Of a stretch of DNA of 64,000 bases, positions 24,824 through 32,644 are shown piece by piece; within the stretch, counting starts at the first letter, position 1, and each line of letters starts with the position of its first letter. This stretch comes from Tropicibacter alexandrii (GTDB taxonomy: Bacteria; Pseudomonadota; Alphaproteobacteria; Rhodobacterales; Rhodobacteraceae). The stretch spans positions 1-64,000 of the forward strand of contig NZ_RCTZ02000024.1 of the NCBI RefSeq assembly GCF_003667315.2, in the 5' to 3' direction. A program made the translations under genes and the position numbers. The notes beneath the pieces were generated by a model that had not been told where the DNA came from, searched no databases, and saw only the letters and a list, made by a program, of their open reading frames with translations.

Positions 24824-26028
24824 CAGGCGGCCCCCCGCGCGTCCAGCGTATCGAAGACTTCGGTGATCACCCGGTCCACGCTTTTCGCCCCGGACGAGAT
24901 CACGTCCCAGCCCGCATGGGCCATGGTCGCAGCCTGATCGGGGGCGACGAGGTTCGACACGGCAGAGGCCAGCGAATCGGCATCGCGGACGATCCGCGCG
25001 GCCCCGGCCTCGACCAGTCGAGAATAGGCACCCAGATGCCTGCCGACATTGGGGCCATAGAGGATGGCCGCCCCCAGCGTCGCGGCCTCATACGGATCGT
25101 GGCCGCCCGTGCCCGTAACCAGCGATCCGCCAAGAAAGGCCAGAGGCGCGAGCCTGTACCACAGGCCCAGTTGCTCGGGCCCCTCGACCAGCAGCACCTG
25201 GGTGTTTTCGTCGGGCATTTCACCCATGTCCCAGTGGCAGACGCGCATTTGCGCGCCCCGCACGGTCTGGGCGATGCTCAGCGCCTCATCCTCGGTCTCG
25301 GGGACCATGATCAGCAGCAGCCGGTGCGCCAGCCGCAGCGCGCGGCGATGGGCGCGCAGAATGTCATGGGCCTCTTCGGCGCGCAGATGCGCGGCCAGCC
25401 AGACCGGGCGACCGGCGAGCAGGCTGACGAGGTTCTGATGTGTGTCGTCGTCATTCGGCAAGGGCTGCGCGGTGTCGAGCAGCGCCGCCCCCTTGCGGAT
25501 GCGGTCGGGGTCGAGGCCAAGACGCCTCAGCCGTCCGGCCACGGTGTTGCCAGCGGTATGCAGGCTGTCGAACAGCGCAAGCGTGGCCGGGGCGGGGTCG
25601 GGCAGCCAGCGGGGCGCGGGGCTTGTCCAGCCGCTGTCGGGCAGGTCGAGCGCCATCATGTGGGTGCCGTGCCGGTGCGCCGCGTGCAGCAGGGCCGGGC
25701 GCAGCGCGAGGGCGTTCCACAGCAGGATGTCGGGCCGCAGGCTGGCCACGAACCGCTCGCACTCCGCCGGGTGATCGGCGGGCAGGGTTACGGCCAGCGC
25801 GTCGGGCTGCGCGGCCATGTTGCCGGACAGGGCCACCGTGATCTCGGGGCGTTGCAGTTGCATCCGGCTGCACAGGTTGGCCAAGGTGCGCGCCGGTTCC
25901 ACGCCATCCGCATGTGCCCAGACAAGCGGCCCGAGCGGACGGTGGGGCAGGGCGGGCGCCGTCCCGCTGGCGGGCGTGCCGCGCGCATAGGCCAGATAGG
26001 CCGTCAGGCTCAGGGCGCGCGGTGCCAA
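24823..26028 (-). CDS. waaA: 3-deoxy-D-manno-octulosonic acid (Kdo) transferase
   Basis: About 401 residues. Adds Kdo to lipid A precursor. C-terminal motifs [31 protein letters not shown] match WaaA well. The N-terminal catalytic region [14 protein letters not shown] is divergent from the usual H-A-x-S-V/I-G-E: the glutamate remains but one residue earlier. The start is taken as TTG 26028 ([17 protein letters not shown]), 4 bases after the DUF4170 stop, because no in-frame ATG lies near. The open frame upstream to 26247 is only DUF4170 read in another frame. Confidence 0.85.
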   Translation of the reverse strand: MAPRALSLTAYLAYARGTPASGTAPALPHRPLGPLVWAHADGVEPARTLANLCSRMQLQRPEITVALSGNMAAQPDALAVTLPADHPAECERFVASLRPDILLWNALALRPALLHAAHRHGTHMMALDLPDSGWTSPAPRWLPDPAPATLALFDSLHTAGNTVAGRLRRLGLDPDRIRKGAALLDTAQPLPNDDDTHQNLVSLLAGRPVWLAAHLRAEEAHDILRAHRRALRLAHRLLLIMVPETEDEALSIAQTVRGAQMRVCHWDMGEMPDENTQVLLVEGPEQLGLWYRLAPLAFLGGSLVTGTGGHDPYEAATLGAAILYGPNVGRHLGAYSRLVEAGAARIVRDADSLASAVSNLVAPDQAATMAHAGWDVISSGAKSVDRVITEVFDTLDARGAA

Positions 26029-26032
26029 TGGG

Positions 26033-26272
26033 TCAGCCCAGCTCTTCTGTGCTGGAGACTTCCTGTTCCTCGTCGCGCAGGCGGTGCAGATGCGCGATGA
26101 AATAGCGCATGTGGGCGTTGTCGACGGTGCGCTGCGCCTCGGCCTTCCACGCGTCATAGGCGGTCTGGTAGTCGGGGAAGATGCCGACGATATGGATGTC
26201 ATCGACGTTGCGGAACTGGGTTTTCGACGGATCGACGAGTTCGCCACCGAAGACGAGGTGGAGTCTTTGCAT
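26033..26272 (-). CDS. DUF4170 family protein
   Basis: 79 residues. MQRLHLVFGGELVDP at the start, IHIVGIFPDYQTAYDAWKAEAQRTVDNA and YFIAHLHRL are the DUF4170 consensus blocks. Small soluble protein without signal peptide. In alphaproteobacteria it commonly sits in front of waaA, as here, but no function is established. The ATG at 26272 is used; a TTG at 26281 is less likely. Confidence 0.9.
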   Translation of the reverse strand: MQRLHLVFGGELVDPSKTQFRNVDDIHIVGIFPDYQTAYDAWKAEAQRTVDNAHMRYFIAHLHRLRDEEQEVSSTEELG

Positions 26273-26373
26273 ATGGAACAATCCCTTGGCGGTTGGCTGG
26301 AGGCGACCCTAAACCATGGCGTGTCCGGGTCAAGCTGTCGGACCGTACGGGCCGGGCGTAAAGATCCGGTGTC

Positions 26374-27147
26374 TCAGCCCCGCCGGTCGAGCAGGTCCGC
26401 ATGCAGCGACGGGTTCGCGGCAAGGACACCATCGGTCTGCGGGTGCGGCTGGTTGAAGCGCAGCCGTCCGCCGCGCCCATCGGTCACGCGCGCGCCTGCC
26501 TCGGACAGGATCAGGCTGCCTGCGGCAATGTCCCATTCCCAGCTTGGGCGAAAGGTGAACATCGCGTCGAAGCGCCCTTCGGCCACGAGGCTGAGCCGGT
26601 AGGCCAGCGAGGGGCGGTGATTGGGGCGCACCTGCGGCACGCCGCCGGGCCAGAAGCGCGCGTCGAGGCTGTGCTTGACGGCGAGCACCTCGGCATCGCG
26701 GGCGGCCGCGTGTTGGGCCACGCGGATCGGCTTGCCATTCAGGCGCGCACCGCCGCCGGAACTGGCGGCATAAAGCTTGTCCATCATCGGCATGAAGACG
26801 ACGGCGGCCGTCACGCGGTCCCCCTCGACGACGGCAAGGGCATGGGCCCATGCTTTGGACCCTTCGATGAAGCTGCGCGTGCCGTCGATCGGGTCGATGA
26901 TGAAGGTGCGGTGGGCGTCCAGCCGGGCCTCGGTATCGGTGCTTTCCTCGGACAGCCAGCCGTAATCGGGCCGCGCCTCGCGCAGGATGCGCGCCAGCAC
27001 GGCGTTCACCGCCAGATCGGCCTCGGTCACGGGGGAGTTGTCGTGATCCTTGTAGCGGGTCCCCAGATCGCCGCCGACATATTTGCGTGCAGTCTGACCG
27101 GCGGCCTGCGCCGCGTCGATCAGCAGGTTGAGGTCAGTCCCCGGCAA
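26374..27147 (-). CDS. cysQ: 3'(2'),5'-bisphosphate nucleotidase / inositol monophosphatase family
   Basis: 257 residues. Lithium-sensitive phosphatase fold: the metal-site glutamate in WLSEES, DPIDGTRSFIEG and WEWDIAAGSLILSEAGARVTD. The variant motif DPIDGTRSF and the context in the pmbA-cysQ-DUF4170-waaA order point to CysQ, which hydrolyses 3'-phosphoadenosine 5'-phosphate to AMP; inositol phosphatase activity cannot be excluded. Its start overlaps the pmbA stop by 14 bases. Confidence 0.88.
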   Translation of the reverse strand: MPGTDLNLLIDAAQAAGQTARKYVGGDLGTRYKDHDNSPVTEADLAVNAVLARILREARPDYGWLSEESTDTEARLDAHRTFIIDPIDGTRSFIEGSKAWAHALAVVEGDRVTAAVVFMPMMDKLYAASSGGGARLNGKPIRVAQHAAARDAEVLAVKHSLDARFWPGGVPQVRPNHRPSLAYRLSLVAEGRFDAMFTFRPSWEWDIAAGSLILSEAGARVTDGRGGRLRFNQPHPQTDGVLAANPSLHADLLDRRG

Positions 27148-28480
27148 GCGTCAGCCCCTCGACCAGCAGCGACGGCACGACGCGGGACAGGTAGCTGCGG
27201 GCATCGTTGGCGGGGATCAGGCCGCGCAGCATGTCGCGCAGGTTGCCCGCGATGGTGACGCCCGAGACGGGGTAGACCGGCTCGCCATTCTCGACCCACC
27301 AGCCCGCCGCGCCACGGGAATAGTCGCCGGTATTGGGATTGATGGTCGAGCCGATCATCGAGGTCACCAGCAGGCCGGTGCCCATCTGCGCCATCAGATC
27401 CTGCTTGCTGGCCGTGCCTTGGGTCAGTTCAAGGTTCCACGCGGTGGGCGACACCCCACCTGAGACCGAGCGCGCGGCATTGCCGGTGCTCTCCAGCCCC
27501 AGCTTGCGGGCATTGGCAAGGTCCAGCGTCCAGCCGGTCAGCGTGCCATTGTCTATGATCTTTCTCTGGCGGGTCGGCAGGCCCTCGGCATCGAAGGGGC
27601 GCGAGGCCCCGGCGCGGGGCCGGTGCGGGTTTTCGGTCAGGCTCAGCGCGTCCGGCAGGACCTGCGTGCCAAGCGCGTCGCGCAAAAAGGACGAGCCCCG
27701 CGCGATCGAGGCACCGTTGATGGCCATCATCAGATGGCCGATCAGCGAGGAGGCGATACGTTCGTCGAAGAGCACCGGATAGGCGCCGGTCTTGGGGCGA
27801 CGCGGGTTCAGGCGTTCCAGCGTGCGGTTGGCGGCGGTGGTGCCGATCTCTTCGGGGGAGCGCAGGTCGGATTGGAAGGTGCGGCTGTCGCCGTCATAGT
27901 CGCGCTCCATCCCGGTGCCGGTGCCCGCGATGGCGACGCAGGACAGGCTGCGCGAGCTGCGGCGATAGCTGCCCGCGAAGCCGTTCGAGGCGGCAAGGGC
28001 CACGTCCTGCGCGGAATAGCTGGCGGAGGCGGACTGGACCTGCGTGATGCCTTCGACCGCCAGTGCGGCGGCCTCGGCACGGCGCGCGTCGTCCTGAAGC
28101 GCGGACGGCGCGGGTTCGTCGCTCGGGTCGTGCAGTTCCAGCGCGGCCACATCCCAATCGGTGGCCAGCTGCGACGGATCGGCGAGACCGGCATAGGGGT
28201 CTTCGGGGGCTTCACGGGCCATGGCGACGGCGCGGTCCGCCATGGCGGTCATGGTCTCGGGGCGGGTGTCGGAGGCCGAGACGATGGCGCTGCGCCGGCC
28301 CACGAAGACGCGCAGGCCGATATCGCTGCCTTCGGCGCGCTCGGCCTGTTCGAGCTGGCCCGCGCGCACGTCGATGGACAGGGCGGTGCCGCTGAGGGCG
28401 ATGGCATCGGCGCTGTCGGCGCCTGCGCGTTTGGCCGCATCGAGCAGCTGCTGGGTCAGATCGGCGGGGGAGTTCGTCAT
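27134..28480 (-). CDS. pmbA: TldD/PmbA (TldE) family protein
   Basis: 448 residues. PmbA/TldE forms a heterodimeric metalloprotease with TldD that trims peptides such as microcins or antitoxins. This sequence lacks the HExxH of TldD, and matches the TldE-type partner: RGSSFLRDALGTQVLPDALSL, GVSPTAWNLEL, TGDYSRGAAGWWVENGEPVYPVSGVTIAGNLRDML. The ATG at 28480 follows GAGG at 5 bases. No tldD gene is in the window. Overlaps cysQ downstream. Confidence 0.92.
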   Translation of the reverse strand: MTNSPADLTQQLLDAAKRAGADSADAIALSGTALSIDVRAGQLEQAERAEGSDIGLRVFVGRRSAIVSASDTRPETMTAMADRAVAMAREAPEDPYAGLADPSQLATDWDVAALELHDPSDEPAPSALQDDARRAEAAALAVEGITQVQSASASYSAQDVALAASNGFAGSYRRSSRSLSCVAIAGTGTGMERDYDGDSRTFQSDLRSPEEIGTTAANRTLERLNPRRPKTGAYPVLFDERIASSLIGHLMMAINGASIARGSSFLRDALGTQVLPDALSLTENPHRPRAGASRPFDAEGLPTRQRKIIDNGTLTGWTLDLANARKLGLESTGNAARSVSGGVSPTAWNLELTQGTASKQDLMAQMGTGLLVTSMIGSTINPNTGDYSRGAAGWWVENGEPVYPVSGVTIAGNLRDMLRGLIPANDARSYLSRVVPSLLVEGLTLAGD

Positions 28481-28544
28481 GGGCACCTCGGGTCAATCCT
28501 GTTCCGAGGTAGGCCCAAGGCGCGCGTTATGCAAGCCATGCCAT

Positions 28545-28576
28545 CCCGTCCCGGGCTTGACCCGGGACCTCCACTT
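28545..28576. repeat. GTCCCGGG...CCCGGGAC inverted repeat (copy 2)
   Basis: CCCGTCCCGGGCTTGA then CCCGGGACCTCCAC. It differs from the copy at 13036 by a single base over about 30. It sits in the 220-base gap upstream of pmbA. Confidence 0.65.
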
Positions 28577-28700
28577 CGGTTTCGGCGGCGGGCTATCAAA
28601 AGGAGCGCCTTCGGCGCGCAGTTTGCCTCGCCTGCCTCCCTTCGGTCGTTGGCTCGGGTGGGCGCCCGTGGCGGGTGGTGCGCGGTCGCGCAGGCGTGGG

Positions 28701-29435
28701 TCACTGCTTGGGGGCGGTGACGGCGACGATGGGGCCCATCGGGCGGCCGATGTCGTTGCGGCCCAGCTGTGGCGCGTAGAGCCGCGAGATATTGCCGTCG
28801 AGGAACAGCGCGTTGGGCAGCGTCAGCCCGTCGCGAAAGAGCCGGGCGAATTCGTGGAAGGTCACCGGGTTTTCCGAGATCGCGAAGACCACGCGCGTGC
28901 CGTCCTTGGACGTGCCGACGCCATTGCGGATATAGCGCGAGGAGCTGTCGGGCAGGAAGCGCGGGTGGAGTTCGTTGTCGATGACAAGCATCGGACCCGA
29001 TTGCGTGGCATCGCGGCAGTCGGGCTTGCGGGCGAGGAAGGCGCGGGTCTCGAACACGTCCGCCCGGCCCGCCCTGATGCAGAAGATGCCATTGGGCAGC
29101 AGCCCGAAATTCCCCGGCCCGGGATTGGAGATGACGCGCATTTCCTGCGCACCATCCTCGACATAGTAGCCGACGGGCGCACGGTCGGCATGGTACATGC
29201 CGGCGTTCATGGCAAAGAGCATCGTCTCGCCTTTTGCATCGAGCGCGTCTTCGAGCGTCGAGAATTGCCCGTAGGGCACGCCTTGGTCGTCGGCGCGGAA
29301 CAGGTGCAATTCCTCGCGCGTCGCGTCGACTTCGCACAGCGTGTAGCGGTCGCCGTCGAAGGCAACCGTCTGGCACTCGACCGCCGCGGCGGTCGAGGCG
29401 AAGAGCGACAGGATCAGCGACGCCAGCGCGCGCAT
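28701..29435 (-). CDS. Secreted phosphodiester glycosidase (NAGPA/DUF2233) family protein
   Basis: 244 residues. Signal peptide MRALASLILSLFASTAAA, then a NAGPA-like domain: FAMNAGMYHADRAPVGYYVE, NPGPGNFGLLPNGIF, TQSGPMLVID, SRYIRNGVG, and a terminal ALFLDGNISRLYAP. The family includes the mammalian uncovering enzyme that removes GlcNAc from phosphodiesters, and bacterial wall-associated proteins; the substrate here is unknown. Its start lies 1 base after the rbfA stop, indicating co-transcription. In many genomes truB occupies this place after rbfA. Confidence 0.85.
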   Translation of the reverse strand: MRALASLILSLFASTAAAVECQTVAFDGDRYTLCEVDATREELHLFRADDQGVPYGQFSTLEDALDAKGETMLFAMNAGMYHADRAPVGYYVEDGAQEMRVISNPGPGNFGLLPNGIFCIRAGRADVFETRAFLARKPDCRDATQSGPMLVIDNELHPRFLPDSSSRYIRNGVGTSKDGTRVVFAISENPVTFHEFARLFRDGLTLPNALFLDGNISRLYAPQLGRNDIGRPMGPIVAVTAPKQ

Positions 29436-29436
29436 C

Positions 29437-29832
29437 TCAGCTCTCGATGTCGCGGCGGACGGTTTCGTCCGAGAACATCCGGCGGGTGTCATCGAGCCGG
29501 TCGAAGGTCTCGTCGAGGCGAAACCGCAGGTCGGGCGTGTGTTTCAGGGTCAGGCCCTTAGACAAGGCGCGGCGCAGCTCGCCCTTGTTGCGCTTGAGCG
29601 CGTCGAACATGGCATCCTGATTCTGCCCGCCCAGCGGCATGACATAGGCCGTGGCGATCTTGAGATCGGCGGTGACCGCAACCTCGCCCACGGTGATCGG
29701 AATGCGGTTCAGTTCGGGGTCGTGGATCTCGCCCCGTTGCAGCACCTCGGAGAGGCGGCGGCGCAGCAGTTCGCCCACGCGCTTTTGGCGTTGCGAAGGA
29801 CCGGGGCCGTCTTGGAAAGGGTTCTGTGCCAT
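29437..29832 (-). CDS. rbfA: 30S ribosome-binding factor A
   Basis: 131 residues. KH-like fold protein assisting late 16S rRNA 5'-end maturation and cold adaptation. [45 protein letters not shown] and [17 protein letters not shown] are family blocks. ATG 29832 is chosen from homology to the family start; the longer frame overlaps dapB on the other strand. It is divergent from dapB with an 87-base gap that must hold both promoters. Confidence 0.95.
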   Translation of the reverse strand: MAQNPFQDGPGPSQRQKRVGELLRRRLSEVLQRGEIHDPELNRIPITVGEVAVTADLKIATAYVMPLGGQNQDAMFDALKRNKGELRRALSKGLTLKHTPDLRFRLDETFDRLDDTRRMFSDETVRRDIES

Positions 29833-29919
29833 GGCTTTTGATGTACGCGCTCTCGCGGGCTTTGCCAATGGGGGGCGGGCGCTGTATGCAGGCACGAAAT
29901 TGCGAGACGGGAGTGAGCG

Positions 29920-30735
29920 ATGACCGATTTGCCGGGCGTGGTGATTACGGGCGTGTCGGGCCGGATGGGCCAGATGCTGGTGCGCGAGGTTCTGGCCTCG
30001 GAGCGGTTGAAGCTGTCGGGCGCGCTGGAGCGTCCGGGCCATGAATGGGTCGGGCGCGATCTGGGCGAGGCGATGGGGATGGCGCCCTTGGGCGTGCTGG
30101 TGGGGGGCGACCCGCTGGAGGCCTTTGCCCGCGCGCAGGCGGTGATCGATTTCACCGCGCCCGCAGCGACGGTGGAATTCGCCGATCTGGCGGCGCAGGC
30201 GCGGGCGGTGCATGTGATCGGGACGACCGGCCTGTCGGAAGATGATCTCGCGCGCATCCAGCGGGCGGCGCGGCACGCGGTGGTCGTGCGGGCGGGCAAC
30301 ATGTCACTGGGCGTGAACCTGCTGACGCAGGTCACGAAGAAGGTGGCGCAGGCGTTGGACGCCGATTGGGATATCGAGATCGTCGAGTCGCATCACAACC
30401 GGAAGGTCGATGCGCCATCGGGGACTGCGTTGATGCTGGGTGAAGCCGCCGCCGAGGGGCGGGGGGTGACCTTGTCAGAGGTCTCGGACAGGGGGCGTGA
30501 CGGTATCACGGGCGCGCGGGAAAAGGGCAGGATCGGCTTTCACGCCGTGCGCGGTGGCGACATCGTGGGCGAGCATGAAGTGATGTTTCTGACTGGCGGC
30601 GAGCGGATCACGCTGAAACATGTTGCCTCGGACCGGTCCTTGTTTGCACGGGGCGCGTTGAAGGCGGCGCTTTGGGGGCAGGACAAGGGTCCGGGCGAGT
30701 ATGACATGCTTGATGTGCTCGGTCTGAACGATTGA
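29920..30735 (+). CDS. dapB: 4-hydroxy-tetrahydrodipicolinate reductase
   Basis: 271 residues. NAD(P)H-dependent second committed step of lysine/diaminopimelate synthesis. The glycine-rich [25 protein letters not shown], the active-site [16 protein letters not shown], and [21 protein letters not shown] are standard DapB motifs. The partner dapA is 11 kb away (41592-42464, minus strand), so the pathway is not in one operon. The stop is followed after 12 bases by a copy of the 26-bp palindrome. Confidence 0.97.
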   Translation: MTDLPGVVITGVSGRMGQMLVREVLASERLKLSGALERPGHEWVGRDLGEAMGMAPLGVLVGGDPLEAFARAQAVIDFTAPAATVEFADLAAQARAVHVIGTTGLSEDDLARIQRAARHAVVVRAGNMSLGVNLLTQVTKKVAQALDADWDIEIVESHHNRKVDAPSGTALMLGEAAAEGRGVTLSEVSDRGRDGITGAREKGRIGFHAVRGGDIVGEHEVMFLTGGERITLKHVASDRSLFARGALKAALWGQDKGPGEYDMLDVLGLND

Positions 30736-30747
30736 GCGCCATCATGG

Positions 30748-30773
30748 GTAGGATGGGTGATCACCCATCCTAC
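30748..30773. repeat. 26-bp perfect palindrome, copy 3 (between convergent genes)
   Basis: GTAGGATGGGTGA plus its complement, between the dapB stop and the stop of the convergent DUF1674 gene (3 bases beyond). Placement fits a shared bidirectional terminator. Confidence 0.9.
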
Positions 30774-30775
30774 TT

Positions 30776-30967
30776 TCAGAAGTCGATCGCGATGCCCTTC
30801 TTCTCCCAGTCGCCGTAGCGCGCGGGATCCGGTCCATCGCGGCCGCCCAACTCCTTCGGGCGCGCGGCGGCTTCGGCCTCCATACGGGCGCGGCGTTCGG
30901 CGGCTTCGGCCAGCGCGCGCTGGGCGGCGGGGGGCAGGTCGGGCTTGACGTCTTTTGGCTCGGACAT
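30776..30967 (-). CDS. DUF1674 protein, SdhAF4-like succinate dehydrogenase assembly factor
   Basis: 63 residues. The C-terminal motif ELGGRDGPDPARYGDWEKKGIAIDF is the DUF1674 signature shared with mitochondrial SDHAF4, which helps assemble the flavinated SDH subunit. The N-terminal half is an Ala/Glu-rich helix (AQRALAEAAERRARMEAEAAA). ATG 30967. It is divergent from rsmB and its stop lies against palindrome copy 3. A long minus-strand frame running on to 32128 is the shadow of rsmB. Confidence 0.9.
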   Translation of the reverse strand: MSEPKDVKPDLPPAAQRALAEAAERRARMEAEAAARPKELGGRDGPDPARYGDWEKKGIAIDF

Positions 30968-31045
30968 GGCTTTCCTCGGCTTTCCTGCGTAGATATACGG
31001 TCGCGCAGCGCGGGGGCAAGCCTCGCGCCCCAACAGGAAGACCCC

Positions 31046-32299
31046 ATGACCGCCAGCCCAAGCCCCGCCCGCAAGGCCGCCATCGACCTTCTGGACCAGG
31101 TCCTGGACCAGGGCCGTCCGCTGTCCGAGAACACCTTGCTGGACAAGCTGACCCCGGCTGACCGTGCCGCCGCGCAGCGGCTGGCGGCGGACACCCTGCG
31201 CGGTCTGGAACGGGTCGACCGCCTGCTGCACCCGCATCTGCGCAAGAAGCCCGTCACGCGGGTCCACAACATTCTGCGGCTGGGCGCCTATGAACTGGCG
31301 CAGGGCGGCGCCGCGCATGGCATCGTCAGCGACCTTGTCGAGATCGCGGCGGCGCGCAAGGCGACCCAAAGCTCCAAGGGGCTGGTCAACGCGGTCTTGC
31401 GCAAGCTGGTCGAGACCGCCCCCGCCGATTGGGCCAAGGGCCGTATCCCCCGCCTGCCGCGCTGGCTGCGCGAACCGCTGGTCGCGGCTTGGGGCGCGCA
31501 GGCCGTCGCCAACATGGAGCGCGTGCATTTCGAGGGCGCGCCGCTGGACTTGACGGTGAAATCCGATCCCGAGGGCTGGGCTGAGCGGTTGGGCGGCACG
31601 GTGATGCCCGGCGGTTCGGTCCGTCTGCGCGAGGCCGGGCAGGTCACGGGCCTGGCGGGCTTTGACGTGGGCGACTGGTGGGTGCAGGACATGGCGGCGA
31701 GCCTGCCGGTGCAACTGCTGGGCGATGTGGCCGGGCAAACCGTTCTGGACATGTGCGCAGCCCCCGGCGGCAAGACCCTGCAACTGGCCGCGCGGGGCGC
31801 GGATGTCACGGCGCTGGACCTGTCGGCCAGCCGCCTTACCCGCGTCGAGCAAAACCTGTCGCGCACCGGTCTCAAGGCGCGGCTGATCGAGGGCGACGCG
31901 CTTGATCATCACGGCCAATATGACGCGGTCCTGCTGGACGCGCCCTGTTCCGCCACCGGCACGATCCGCCGTCACCCGGACCTGCCGCATGCCCATAAGG
32001 GCGAGAAGATTTCCGAACTGATCGGCCTGCAAGAGGCGATGCTGGCCCATGCGCTGGGCCTGTTGAAGCCCGGCGGGCGTCTGGTCTTTGCCACCTGCAG
32101 CCTGCTGCCGGACGAGGGCGAGTGCCATATCGACACGCTCCGTGAGGAGCGCCCCGATATTGAGGTCCTGCCGCTGACGGCCCCTTGGATCGACGACAAA
32201 TGGCGGTCCAGCGAGGGCGGTTTGCGGCTACGGCCCGATTTCCTTGCCGCTCAGGGCGGAATGGACGGGTTCTATATGGCGGCGCTGCGCAAAGCTTAG
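31046..32299 (+). CDS. rsmB: 16S rRNA (cytosine-C5) methyltransferase, RsmB/NOP family
   Basis: 417 residues. An N-terminal NusB-like RNA-binding domain (~1-140) is followed by a SAM-dependent domain with CAAPGGKTLQLA, VTALDLSASRLTRV, DAPCSATGTIRRHPDL (catalytic Cys in PC) and FATCSLLPDEGE (second Cys). This arrangement is that of RsmB, which methylates 16S rRNA C967. The TAG stop (32297-32299) coincides with the outer end of a mobile-element-like inverted repeat. Confidence 0.93.
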   Translation: MTASPSPARKAAIDLLDQVLDQGRPLSENTLLDKLTPADRAAAQRLAADTLRGLERVDRLLHPHLRKKPVTRVHNILRLGAYELAQGGAAHGIVSDLVEIAAARKATQSSKGLVNAVLRKLVETAPADWAKGRIPRLPRWLREPLVAAWGAQAVANMERVHFEGAPLDLTVKSDPEGWAERLGGTVMPGGSVRLREAGQVTGLAGFDVGDWWVQDMAASLPVQLLGDVAGQTVLDMCAAPGGKTLQLAARGADVTALDLSASRLTRVEQNLSRTGLKARLIEGDALDHHGQYDAVLLDAPCSATGTIRRHPDLPHAHKGEKISELIGLQEAMLAHALGLLKPGGRLVFATCSLLPDEGECHIDTLREERPDIEVLPLTAPWIDDKWRSSEGGLRLRPDFLAAQGGMDGFYMAALRKA

Positions 32300-32563
32300 G
32301 GTCAGGTTGCATTGTTTATACGCCCTCAGCAGAAAAAATGCGCGTTATCAAAGGTTTGCTTTCCGCCGCTACGACTGGACGTCATGGCAAGGAAAGCGGG
32401 CCTGTGAGAGCGTGCATTTCTTGCTGCCCTTCGGGTTCGCCGGATTTCGCGCCTCACGGTGTCTCATGCCCTTGAAATAGAACCACTATTCCTGCGGCCA
32501 TGATCCTGGTGAGACACGAAATCTGGCGAACTGAGGGCATATAATCAATGCATCCTGACCCTA
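32297..32563. mobile_element. 267-bp non-coding element with 33-bp terminal inverted repeats (MITE-like)
   Basis: The two ends are 33-base inverted repeats matching at 30 positions; both begin TAGGGTCAGG, followed by TGCATTG, TTATA and GCCCTCAG with three differing bases. Flanks read CTTAG and CTAGC, compatible with a YTAR-type target. The interior (about 200 bases) has no convincing gene but a nested inverted repeat (GTGTCTCA at 32460, TGAGACAC at 32510) and lower GC than its surroundings. It fills most of the 345-base gap between rsmB and the heparinase-like gene. Confidence 0.7.
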
Positions 32564-32644
32564 GCAGGTGACAGGCCGACGCTCTGCGGTTATCCTGTGG
32601 CAAACAAGGCCCGCAAAAGGGCTGCCAGAGCAGAGACAGACACA

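Noticed and set aside
24823-26247. Longer waaA with about 70 extra N-terminal residues
   Set aside because: The extension is the DUF4170 gene read in another frame (Ser/Arg/Thr-rich); TTG 26028 gives a family-like N-terminus.
30776-32128. 450-codon minus-strand frame ending in the DUF1674 gene
   Set aside because: Only the last 63 codons are real; the rest is the mirror of rsmB.
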